Shown piece after piece: positions 1 to 7,946 of a stretch of DNA of 32,127 nucleotides; position 1 is the stretch's first letter; each line of letters opens with the position of its first letter. This DNA comes from Thermoplasmata archaeon (GTDB lineage: Archaea; Thermoplasmatota; Thermoplasmata; RBG-16-68-12; JAGMCJ01). The notes beneath the pieces are model-generated. The model worked only from the letters and a program-made list of their open reading frames with translations, did no database searches and was not told the origin of the DNA. The position numbers and the translations under genes are program-made. Location: NCBI GenBank assembly GCA_023130895.1, contig JAGMAI010000095.1:1-32127 (forward strand). Direction: 5' to 3'.

Positions 1-56
1 TATACTTATGTGCAAAGGCTTTTTAGTCTCCACAGAAAGGATTATTCTGGACTACA

Positions 57-272
57 ATGCAGAACGGACACAGAAACACATGCGATGAGATCAGCAGCGT
101 ATTCACTACCGACCCAGAGTCTTCTGGAGAGTGGTCTCCCGAGAGCTATGTTCCGATGATGAAGAAAATGCTCTCTGGGTCTCAGGATTTCGTCATGTCA
201 AGGGGCGCCGTCAAGGTCCGTCGCAGAACTCAGAGAAGAGCGGGGGAGACTAGGAGAAGGGGAGGTGAGTAG
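57..272 (+). CDS. Possible small leading ORF of the KaiC-like operon
   Basis: This is an unrecognised 71-residue ORF starting with ATG. A TATA-like stretch (tatactta) at the very start of the window would place a transcript start about 25 nt later, upstream of this ATG. The first half is acidic/polar and the last 20 residues are very Arg-rich, which may simply reflect the purine-rich leader and GGAGGTG (261-267) of the next gene. It ends 15 nt before the next start. No domain is recognised, and it may be a chance ORF in a leader. Confidence 0.25.
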   Translation: MQNGHRNTCDEISSVFTTDPESSGEWSPESYVPMMKKMLSGSQDFVMSRGAVKVRRRTQRRAGETRRRGGE

Positions 273-287
273 ACGGAAATCGTCGAT

Positions 288-1061
288 ATGTTCCCTTCAG
301 ACTCTTCGGCTCTTCTCCTAGGGCCTCCCGGGGTGGGAAAGTTCGAGTTCTCGGTGGAGTATGTCGTCGGAGCAATGGAAAACAAGGGTAGGGTGGTATT
401 CGTGGCAGTTGACATGCACCCCTTGGAGATACGCAGATGGATTATGAGATATGGAGGCGACATGCAGGAGAAGGAGGGGAAGAGCTTCATCTTCGTGGAC
501 TGCTATTCGCCGACCGTTGAGGACGTTCAAGAAGTCATCCCCAATGCCAAATCGTTGAGGGTCAACAGTCTGAGCAACATCGAGAGTATCGGAATGAACA
601 TATCCAAGGCAGTTGAGAGACTCGGAAGACCTGTCCGGATCGTCTTCTACACGCTCTCAACGCTCTTCCTGTACAATTCCTCTCAGGCAATGGCGAAGTT
701 CTTTCAGACAATATCATCGCGTGTAAGAACAGAATTCGGCTCGATACTGTATGTGCTTCAGGAGGGTGTGCACGAGGACAGGACCGTCTGTATGTTGGAA
801 TCACTCGTCGATGGCGTCGTTCAAATGCGATTCAACGAAGATCTCGGGCGGGAATGGCGAATACACCACTACAGAGGTGGCCGGTCGAATCCGCGCTGGA
901 CTGAATTCGATGCGAACAAGTACACCCTCGTTACACGAGTCGGTGAGAAGAGATTGATGAACCGATTTCTCGACTACGAGTATGGTGGATCTCCCAAGAG
1001 GAGGATGAAAGAAGTTGTTGCAGAACCTATCAGAGTTGAACCCCAGGCTCTCGAATCGTGA
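288..1061 (+). CDS. Degenerate RecA/RAD55-like ATPase-fold protein
   Basis: This 257-residue protein keeps a recognisable P-loop (GPPGVGKF, residues 12-19), but the Ser/Thr after the Lys is Phe. The Walker B position that is Asp in its neighbours is Thr (region IVFYTLSTLF, about residues 118-127), and the K-M-R finger of the KaiC-like paralogues is absent near the C-terminus. The fold is inferred from the P-loop, the beta-strand/helix spacing and the context. It is probably unable to hydrolyse ATP normally and may act as a regulatory subunit. ATG 288 is the first possible start after an in-frame stop at 270-272; GGAGGTG lies at 261-267, rather far upstream. Its stop overlaps the next start by 4 nt, so the two are translationally coupled. 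Confidence 0.75.
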   Translation: MFPSDSSALLLGPPGVGKFEFSVEYVVGAMENKGRVVFVAVDMHPLEIRRWIMRYGGDMQEKEGKSFIFVDCYSPTVEDVQEVIPNAKSLRVNSLSNIESIGMNISKAVERLGRPVRIVFYTLSTLFLYNSSQAMAKFFQTISSRVRTEFGSILYVLQEGVHEDRTVCMLESLVDGVVQMRFNEDLGREWRIHHYRGGRSNPRWTEFDANKYTLVTRVGEKRLMNRFLDYEYGGSPKRRMKEVVAEPIRVEPQALES

Positions 1062-1858
1062 GTCTCCGTCTCGAATCGGTGATGAAAATGCTCGTAGTTG
1101 AGACTTTAGGAGCTGTGGCTGGAATCGGTGTGTTCCTGGTTGGCGTCTTAGGTGCAACTACAATGAGGAGCAATCTCTGGAAGTCTCCCTTTGCCATGTT
1201 TGCCGTTGCAGGCCTCCTGCTGTCATCAAACTCGTTGATAAACATCTTTTACACCCTGGGTATGGTTCCCGGGGCCTTGGTCCCATTGGAAATGGCCATG
1301 ATGGTCTCCTTCATACTGCTTATTATGGGGATATCCTCGATTCTACTTGTCCTTGCCAGAATCTATGGCAACTCAACATTCAGCACAATACTCCTACCCA
1401 GAGACGCCTTTACAAGAATGACTCAAAGACTCGAGAAGATGTATGGCAAGGCAGGGGCGAAGCATATCATGTACGTCTTGGGAAAGGACTCCGAGTACCA
1501 CGTAGCATTGGAGATGAAGAGGAGGCTGGGGATGGATGGCGAATCCCTCGTGAAATGGCTGCCAGACATCTTCAGTCTGCTGGGATGGGCGGAGAAGACA
1601 AAGGTGATCGAATATGTGCCCAAGGAGACGATCCTCCTCAGGACGACAAACAATTTCGAAGCTCTGAACGCACCTTGTGACGGAACCGTCAGTTGCCACT
1701 TCCTTAGCGGTTCGATAGCTGGTTTGACCAAGGCCCTCCATCCCGGCAGAGACTGTGAGGTCGTGGAGACGAAATGTCAGAGCCTCGGTGATGATTACTG
1801 TGAGTTCACGGCCAGTCTCTTTCCACTTCCACGTTGGGGATTGGTGAGAAGCAAATGA
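1058..1858 (+). CDS. Membrane-anchored V4R-domain sensor protein
   Basis: This 266-residue protein has three N-terminal hydrophobic helices (about residues 11-35, 45-65 and 75-100) followed by a cytoplasmic domain. The C-terminal half carries V4R (4-vinyl reductase) features: a conserved small-molecule pocket region with CDGTVSCHFLSGSIAGL and the family's closing pattern of Cys residues and GDDYCEF. V4R domains bind small hydrophobic ligands or sense metals and redox state, so this is likely the sensory input of the operon. The GTG start at 1058 overlaps the upstream stop; GTG 1079 or ATG 1082 are alternatives that shorten the N-terminus before the first helix. The ligand is unknown. Confidence 0.75.
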   Translation: MSLRLESVMKMLVVETLGAVAGIGVFLVGVLGATTMRSNLWKSPFAMFAVAGLLLSSNSLINIFYTLGMVPGALVPLEMAMMVSFILLIMGISSILLVLARIYGNSTFSTILLPRDAFTRMTQRLEKMYGKAGAKHIMYVLGKDSEYHVALEMKRRLGMDGESLVKWLPDIFSLLGWAEKTKVIEYVPKETILLRTTNNFEALNAPCDGTVSCHFLSGSIAGLTKALHPGRDCEVVETKCQSLGDDYCEFTASLFPLPRWGLVRSK

Positions 1859-1934
1859 ACTTGTCGAGGTTTAGGGTCTGGCTCGGATTGCGATTGCATC
1901 CGCATTTGGCAGAAGGAGCACGGAGCTGATTCCC

Positions 1935-2690
1935 ATGTCATCATCGTCCGAACATAAGGAGTGTGCCCATGAAAGAGTGAAGACATATGTTGAGGGCTTC
2001 GATGAGGCTCTTGGAGGCGGAATTCCGAGGGGCAGTATTGTGCTGTTGTCCGGCCTCCCAGGAACAATGAAATCGTCCCTAGCATACAGTATCCTCCTTC
2101 AGAACGCTGCAAACAAGGACCTACGAGGTCTCTACGTAACACTCGAACAGAGGCGCGACAGCATTCTGTCCCAGATGCGTACAATGGGCTTCACAAAAGA
2201 GGAGCCACTGGAGAAAATTGAGATATTCGACATCGCCCGGATAAAGAAAGAAGCAGGTGAAAGAGCGGAGGCCAAGTTTTGGATAGAGTATCTGAAGAAG
2301 GTGATCAACCTCAAGAGGAAGATATCGGACTTCAACCTATTCGTCCTCGATTCGCTCGATGCAATGGAATTCTTGGAGAGGGCTGAAGGGAAGCGGTCCC
2401 AGATCTTTCACTTGTTCGAATGGCTGAGAGAGTGGAAAACCACGGCCTTCCTTGTAACGGAGGCCCCGCCTGAACCAACAATCCAGGGTCTAGCGACCGC
2501 TGAAGTCAAGAGTGAGGTTGACTATCTCGCGGATGGCATAATCCATCTGAGAATGCACCACATCAACGACGTTGATGTGCAAAGAAGAATAAGGTGTATC
2601 AAGATGCGCGGTACTAGACATGATATGAGCTATTTCACGCTAGTATTCGAGAATGGCGTATTCAGCATAACGAGACCGATGAGCATGTAG
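1935..2690 (+). CDS. KaiC/RAD55-like single-domain RecA-superfamily ATPase (paralogue 1)
   Basis: This 251-residue protein has a single RecA-like domain of the KaiC/RAD55 family. The entry signature GFDEALGGGIPRG (21-33) precedes a P-loop GLPGTMKSS (40-48), in which the Gly normally before the Lys is Met. The position equivalent to KaiC's catalytic Glu pair is Glu71-Gln72. Walker B ends at Asp139 (LFVLDSLDA), and the trans-acting finger is KMR (223-225). Oligomerisation into a ring is likely from the family. ATG 1935 is preceded by GGAG about 9 nt upstream. The 76-nt gap before it is the largest in the operon and shows no clear promoter. Confidence 0.88.
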   Translation: MSSSSEHKECAHERVKTYVEGFDEALGGGIPRGSIVLLSGLPGTMKSSLAYSILLQNAANKDLRGLYVTLEQRRDSILSQMRTMGFTKEEPLEKIEIFDIARIKKEAGERAEAKFWIEYLKKVINLKRKISDFNLFVLDSLDAMEFLERAEGKRSQIFHLFEWLREWKTTAFLVTEAPPEPTIQGLATAEVKSEVDYLADGIIHLRMHHINDVDVQRRIRCIKMRGTRHDMSYFTLVFENGVFSITRPMSM

Positions 2691-2704
2691 GAGAAGGAAT
2701 CGAC

Positions 2705-4843
2705 ATGGGAAAACCTCCAATATGCCCGTATTGCCAGTCTCCCAATCGAATGAATGTGTTGAGATGCCGTGTGTGTGGAGAGCGCCTGAGAGGCGATGAG
2801 AAGCAGCGGAATCAGTCTCTCCCGAAGCCGGTTGTACTTGAACGTGTCATGACCGGTGAAGTGTTCACAGCTGTGCTGGGTAAGGCGGGGTCCAAGAGGA
2901 AAGACAAGGAAGAGAACGCTGCACCAACTGCAAGCAGGACACGAATCAGTATCAAAGGTGAAGACCGAAGATCACGTCCGTATGAGGATCGTTTGAGTCA
3001 GGCAGACGACCTGGCTGCAAGGGCAGATGCTGCGATGGAGCTCGGCATGTTCGAAAAAGCAATCGAGTACTTGGACGAAGTCCTGGATATTTCACCGAGG
3101 GATCCCAAAGCTTTGTACAAGAAGGGCTTCTGCCTCGGGAGGCTAGGAAAACACGATGAGGCCATTACGTGGTACGAAAAGGCCCTCGAGGAGAATCCTG
3201 AGGATGCTCAGCTCTGGCATATGAAATGCGAGTCGGAAAGGGAGACCGAATCCTATAAGGATGCTCTTTTCTCTGCGGATAGGGCAATTCAAATTAGCCC
3301 AGATTTCGCCAACGCGTGGTTCTCGAAAGGATCCGTACTTCAGCTCTTGGGTAAGCTCGTAGAGGCCTATGTCTCCTTTATGGAAGTGTTGAGACTCGAT
3401 CCGAATCACACAGGAGCACTGACCCTGAGAAACGAGACAGAAGACACCTTGGCGAGTAGAGGTCTACACTCACTCATCGTTGGCAAGGCGTCGTGGAATG
3501 ACCTGCCCCGAAGCATGCAATACGATCCACAGTCGGGGCCATGCATGTCCAAGGCGCCTCTCGTATCGCTGGCAGAGGACGCCCAATCGGAAAATCGTTT
3601 CGATGAGAGTCTGTACTTCTACGATCAGGCACTTAGTGGAAACGAGGACGACTCCTTCCTCTGGCAGGAGAAAGGGGAAATCCTCTCCAAGATGGGCAGA
3701 TTCACACAGGCAGTCGGTTGCTTTGAGAGGTCTACCGCCTTGGCAAGTGGATCTCGTCGCGTTTCATCTGCACGCGGGAGGTACTCAGGACGTCATCTCG
3801 CCCCCCCGGCTCAGTCGCCTCGTCAGGAGGCAATGGAGGTCAAGGAATCGATGGGCGAAGCCACACGCCTGCCTGCAACGAAGAAGACCCCGCCCTTCGT
3901 CGGAAACGTCCCGGATGACAAGGCTAAGTCGGAAGTGAAGGAGCAAACGGCCTGCTCTTCGACAGTTCAACTTGGGGAAATACAAGAGAGGGCTATAGGC
4001 GCTGAGGACGTAGAGAGACTGGAGAAGAGAATCAGCGACATCCTCACACCCAAACAGAAATCAGATCGGGCCGAGGAGCAGACGGAGGATGAGGGTTTCT
4101 TCACAAGCAGACTGAAGATGAGGCTAGGAAGAGAAAGAGAGATACAGAAGACGTACGTGAGGGGCTTGGATGTTGCGCTCGGTGGGGGAATACCAAGTAG
4201 ACACGTTGTCTTGATCGCGGGCGCCCCAGGCACGATGAAGTCTTCTCTGGCCTTCTTCATACTATACAGCCACGCCTTGGAGGAGAGAAAGACGGGGTTG
4301 TACGTCACACTGGAGCAGAGCACAGCTAGCCTGATTGGTCAAATGGAGTCGCTTGGAATGGAGTATGATGGTGTTAGAGAATCGCTTAGGATACTTGATA
4401 TGGCCCACCTCAAGAGCCGTCATTCAATGACGAAGGAGAAGTGGATGAAAGTCCTCTACTCCCAAATCAAGAAACTGAAGCGTCGATTCGACCTGAGTTT
4501 CCTAGTCATTGACTCATTAGACGCTCTCATGGCGATTGGCGGTTTCAATCGGAAGAGGCAGAAGGCCTTCATGTTATTTGGGTGGCTGAGAGAACTCGGG
4601 GTGACGACCTTCGTTGTCGCAGAGAGACCGGATTTCGTTGTTGGCGGTAACGTCATTCAGTCAAAGAGCGTCGAGGACTTCCTTGCGGATGGCGTTCTTC
4701 TTTTGAGACTTCATCTTGTTGATGATGTGAATGTGCAACGAAGAATCAGATGTCTGAAAATGAGGGAGATGAGGCATAATAACGCGTATATGGCTCTCGC
4801 TTGGGATGATGGCTACTTCAACGTGACGAAAGTTGTCAGGTGA
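2705..4843 (+). CDS. Zinc-ribbon / TPR / KaiC-like ATPase fusion protein
   Basis: This 712-residue multidomain protein begins with a zinc ribbon (Cys7, Cys10, Cys21, Cys24). A charged linker is followed by tetratricopeptide repeats at about residues 98-235 and another repeat at about 285-335, then a disordered linker. The C-terminus (about 480-712) is a KaiC-like ATPase with GAPGTMKSS near residue 505, a Glu-Gln pair, Walker B SFLVIDSLDAL and a KMR finger, matching the single-domain neighbours. TPRs bind protein partners, so this is plausibly the scaffold that couples clients to the ATPase ring. ATG 2705 lies 14 nt after the previous stop and follows GGAGAAGGA. Its stop (TGA ending 4843) lies 4 nt before the next ATG. 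Confidence 0.87.
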   Translation: MGKPPICPYCQSPNRMNVLRCRVCGERLRGDEKQRNQSLPKPVVLERVMTGEVFTAVLGKAGSKRKDKEENAAPTASRTRISIKGEDRRSRPYEDRLSQADDLAARADAAMELGMFEKAIEYLDEVLDISPRDPKALYKKGFCLGRLGKHDEAITWYEKALEENPEDAQLWHMKCESERETESYKDALFSADRAIQISPDFANAWFSKGSVLQLLGKLVEAYVSFMEVLRLDPNHTGALTLRNETEDTLASRGLHSLIVGKASWNDLPRSMQYDPQSGPCMSKAPLVSLAEDAQSENRFDESLYFYDQALSGNEDDSFLWQEKGEILSKMGRFTQAVGCFERSTALASGSRRVSSARGRYSGRHLAPPAQSPRQEAMEVKESMGEATRLPATKKTPPFVGNVPDDKAKSEVKEQTACSSTVQLGEIQERAIGAEDVERLEKRISDILTPKQKSDRAEEQTEDEGFFTSRLKMRLGREREIQKTYVRGLDVALGGGIPSRHVVLIAGAPGTMKSSLAFFILYSHALEERKTGLYVTLEQSTASLIGQMESLGMEYDGVRESLRILDMAHLKSRHSMTKEKWMKVLYSQIKKLKRRFDLSFLVIDSLDALMAIGGFNRKRQKAFMLFGWLRELGVTTFVVAERPDFVVGGNVIQSKSVEDFLADGVLLLRLHLVDDVNVQRRIRCLKMREMRHNNAYMALAWDDGYFNVTKVVR

Positions 4844-4847
4844 TAGC

Positions 4848-5612
4848 ATGAAATCGCATGGCAAAGTGATGACATATGTGAAGGGCTTCGATGATGAAAT
4901 CGGGGGAGGAATCCCTCCAGGACACATCACTCTGATTCGCGGCTCGACAGGGACTATGAAATCATCACTCGCTTACTACATCCTTTATAACAACGCCCTA
5001 GAAGGAAGAAAGGGCCTTTATATCACGCTCGAGCAAGATGCAGAGAGTCTGGCTGACCAGATGAGGTCCCTTGGGATGCCGATCAATGCCATACGTAAAC
5101 TCATCCCAATATTGGATTTGAGCCGAGGTCGGGAGAAACTCCAAGAACTTCACAGGAAGATGCGGTCACTGAAAGAGAAGGCCCTGTGGAGTCCGATACC
5201 TGAAAATGGATTCCTTGGAATCTGTCAAAACAAAGTAGAAGAGCTGATAGAGGAGCACAATTCTGATATGCTAGTAGTAGACTCACTGGAAGCCCTCGAA
5301 CTCGTTGCCGACTTCCGCGAGAGGAGGAAGGACCTGTACGATTTCTTTGAGTGGCTGAGGTTCCTCGATGTCACAGTGTTTATTGTCTCCGAATCGAGTC
5401 TGGACCTCCTGACCTTCATGAGGTCTGAGGAGACCTTCGATGAGGCTTTCCTCGCCGACGCGATATTCGAACTGAAGATGGAAACGGTCAACGGCATTGA
5501 TGTCCAGAGAAGAATTCGATGCGTGAAGATGAGGAGTGTTGAACACAAGACGGACTACTTCACTTTGGTTCATGAGAATAAGTGGTTTGAGATTGCGAAG
5601 GCTATCCGCTAG
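4848..5612 (+). CDS. KaiC/RAD55-like single-domain RecA-superfamily ATPase (paralogue 2)
   Basis: This 254-residue protein has one RecA-like domain with P-loop GSTGTMKSS (32-40), Glu62-Gln63, Walker B DMLVVDSLEAL and a KMR finger close to the C-terminus. Compared with its paralogues it carries an insertion before Walker B (roughly KALWSPIPENGFLGICQ), which could give it a distinct surface. I chose ATG 4848 because AGGTGA lies just upstream and the protein then begins like its paralogue at 7947; an in-frame TTG at 4833 is possible but would overlap the preceding gene. Confidence 0.86.
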   Translation: MKSHGKVMTYVKGFDDEIGGGIPPGHITLIRGSTGTMKSSLAYYILYNNALEGRKGLYITLEQDAESLADQMRSLGMPINAIRKLIPILDLSRGREKLQELHRKMRSLKEKALWSPIPENGFLGICQNKVEELIEEHNSDMLVVDSLEALELVADFRERRKDLYDFFEWLRFLDVTVFIVSESSLDLLTFMRSEETFDEAFLADAIFELKMETVNGIDVQRRIRCVKMRSVEHKTDYFTLVHENKWFEIAKAIR

Positions 5613-5623
5613 GGAGTGTTAAG

Positions 5624-6172
5624 GTGAAATGGAAAAGGCTCGGCCTCATTCTGTTGAGGTTTACAATCCTGTTCGCTGTTTCCGCGACCCTGGTTGGCGG
5701 GTTCTGGTTCCATGCCGAGCTCTACAAGCTCGGACTTCCGGCCATCATGGTCGCTGGGCCAATCATAGTCATTCTGATGATTCTGGCGTTCAGATTCGCA
5801 ATCTCGGGTGAATTTCGGCTTGTCATGAAGCCAAAGATGTCCCTCGCATTCGAGTTCAACGACATTGAAAAGGTCAGACACGGGGTGAAGACATCCATGC
5901 TCAGAAAACCGCAGGGCAGTCGGGACATTAAACCCGGCAGTGTGGTCACTGCGAAGATCAAAGGAAGGGATGTTGGAATCTGCAACGTGAGAATAATAGG
6001 AATCGACAGGAAGTATCTAGCGGATTTCGAGCAGAACGATTTGATTTCGCTTGGAATAGTGTCAGAAGCCGAGCTGTCTGACCTGTGGACTGGTCTGGGC
6101 GGCCAGATGGATGAAGGGGAATACAGTGAGCTAGTATTCTTCGAACCACTCGGGAAGGAGAAGAGAACATGA
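5624..6172 (+). CDS. Two-helix membrane protein with ASCH/PUA-like domain
   Basis: This 182-residue protein has two hydrophobic helices (about residues 7-27 and 38-60) and a soluble C-terminal domain. The segment IKPGSVVTAKIKGRDVGICN, followed by a region ending LGIVSEAELSDLW, resembles the ASCH domain of the PUA superfamily, which usually binds RNA or nucleotides. Fusion to membrane helices is unusual. The GTG start at 5624 lies 11 nt after the upstream stop and is preceded by GGAG. The stop overlaps the ATG of the DUF835 gene by 4 nt. The ASCH assignment is from pattern recognition and is moderate; the membrane helices are clear. Confidence 0.7.
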   Translation: MKWKRLGLILLRFTILFAVSATLVGGFWFHAELYKLGLPAIMVAGPIIVILMILAFRFAISGEFRLVMKPKMSLAFEFNDIEKVRHGVKTSMLRKPQGSRDIKPGSVVTAKIKGRDVGICNVRIIGIDRKYLADFEQNDLISLGIVSEAELSDLWTGLGGQMDEGEYSELVFFEPLGKEKRT

Positions 6173-7944
6173 CTCTCGAATTCGTTCTTGTGCTTATTGC
6201 TTCCATCCTCACTCTAGTTGTACTCATCGTCGGGATTGCTGCCCTGCGTTCGTGGATGACGAAGATGCCGTTTGTAGTCCTCGGCTTGCTCCTTCTGACC
6301 GTGAATCTGTCTTGGCTCGTGGGAAGAGCACTCCAGTCTCCTGGCATCGATGCCTTGAGCGTCTCCTCAACGATTCTGGTGTTCCCCACGACCACGATAC
6401 TAGTGATGACGTTCTTTCACGGACGCAGGTTCACGAGAAAGGTGTACCTTCCACTCATGGTTCTTGCTCCATCGCTCGGCATAATCCTGGTGTCGAGGAC
6501 AGAGGGATGGGCAAGTTCCGATCTATACGACCATTCTCTTTTCACCCTCTACGCAATTGCATGTCTCGGGATTTCGATTGGGGAATCCTCTTCTCATTGG
6601 CTGAGATCCCACATACTCCGGGAAGAAGGGTACCTGTTCGTACTCTCACTTCTGGTTCTTCTCACTACGGGGCTAATCTACCGAAGGATGGAAATCCTAA
6701 ATGCGAACAGCTTCGTAGGTCCAAGTCTCGGATTACTTCTGTTTGCTGCTATAGCTCTGATGGCACTACTTCGGGCCAATTATGCCCCGGTTAGGTTGCC
6801 ATCAAGGAGAAGTTCCCCAGAGGGGATGTCAAGGTTTGATCTTGAGGCAGGCAGGATTCATTTCATAAGTGAAACCAGACCCAAGTACTCAGTGACCATC
6901 TTCGCTGATATTATGAGAAACGGCAAGCCAGGGCTCATTCTGACATCCTCCAGCAGAGACACTTTCGAGGAAAGACACTGTGTTTCAAAGGCCGCTATCG
7001 TAAGAATCTCTTTCCATGGCGAACAGGGTTGCATCAGACCCTCCGACTTGAGTAGATTGTACTTCTCGGTCCGGGACTTTGCATTATCTCAAAGGCAGGG
7101 TGTAGTACTATTGGATGCTTTTCCAAGGATTGTCTGCAACAATGAGATCCAAGCGGTGAGAGAACTGACCATTCACATGCGACACCTTGCCAGAAGCACC
7201 GGTTGCACATTCATTGTGCCCAAGTCATTGATAACAGATATTGAGTTCTCCCGCATCGTGGGTCCGAAGGATATAGTGATGGAATTCCCTGACGTCGAAA
7301 AAAGGACTCTGCAGATACTTGACGCCCACATCGGTAAGCTGTGCCAATACCTCCTGCACGCCTACTGTAAGAGGAAGGACATCGCTATGAAGGATTTTCT
7401 TCTGGAGGACATTCCGGGTTTGGCGACATGGATGACCAGCACTCTGGATACACTAGGTGTGTACGCAGGCGATAATGCTGTGCTGAGGAATTGGGGACAT
7501 GAATCCCAAAGAATCTCCGCAGACCTATTGGGGTACTACAACTCTGACTTGGGTGAAGCTCAGCAACTCTCAGTGAATCCCCCTGTCATTTCAGGATCAC
7601 CCTTCTCGCAAGTCGTCTTCAATGGAAAAGAGGGATTGCCAGTTTTTGGCAAAGGGAAAGTTCGACCAAGAAAAGAGCTGGACACGAGAGAAAGATTGCT
7701 GCGAATATTCGCGAAGTATCTAGGGAAGGCTGGAAGATACGTCCTTGCAAAGGAAATTGAGAAACTCGGCAAGTCTCTGAACGAGGTTACGTTGGCGGAT
7801 GTTGCGGATATCGCAGAGAGAGCTCAAGAGGTTATGATTGAATTCGGGGAAATCGTCGATGTCAACGAGATCAAAGTGGACATGAAGTTGAGAGGATACA
7901 TCATGAAAGAGGAGATAATCGGAATCATGTCGGAAGGTGTGTGA
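6169..7944 (+). CDS. Seven-helix membrane protein with DUF835 domain
   Basis: This 591-residue protein opens with seven hydrophobic helices (residues about 2-25, 29-50, 61-82, 88-107, 117-137, 147-167 and 182-204). A soluble domain at about 230-375 matches DUF835: it contains KPGLILTSSSRD, a Ser/Pro-rich middle and a strand VVLLDAFPRIV, followed by a helix and FIVPKSL. DUF835 is frequent in archaeal signalling proteins and its function is unsettled. The last 140 residues form an uncharacterised helical domain. The topology suggests a membrane receptor or anchor that reports to the ATPases. The gene overlaps its neighbours on both sides (ATGA at 6169 and GTGTGA at 7940), indicating translational coupling. 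Confidence 0.78.
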   Translation: MTLEFVLVLIASILTLVVLIVGIAALRSWMTKMPFVVLGLLLLTVNLSWLVGRALQSPGIDALSVSSTILVFPTTTILVMTFFHGRRFTRKVYLPLMVLAPSLGIILVSRTEGWASSDLYDHSLFTLYAIACLGISIGESSSHWLRSHILREEGYLFVLSLLVLLTTGLIYRRMEILNANSFVGPSLGLLLFAAIALMALLRANYAPVRLPSRRSSPEGMSRFDLEAGRIHFISETRPKYSVTIFADIMRNGKPGLILTSSSRDTFEERHCVSKAAIVRISFHGEQGCIRPSDLSRLYFSVRDFALSQRQGVVLLDAFPRIVCNNEIQAVRELTIHMRHLARSTGCTFIVPKSLITDIEFSRIVGPKDIVMEFPDVEKRTLQILDAHIGKLCQYLLHAYCKRKDIAMKDFLLEDIPGLATWMTSTLDTLGVYAGDNAVLRNWGHESQRISADLLGYYNSDLGEAQQLSVNPPVISGSPFSQVVFNGKEGLPVFGKGKVRPRKELDTRERLLRIFAKYLGKAGRYVLAKEIEKLGKSLNEVTLADVADIAERAQEVMIEFGEIVDVNEIKVDMKLRGYIMKEEIIGIMSEGV

Positions 7945-7946
7945 CG

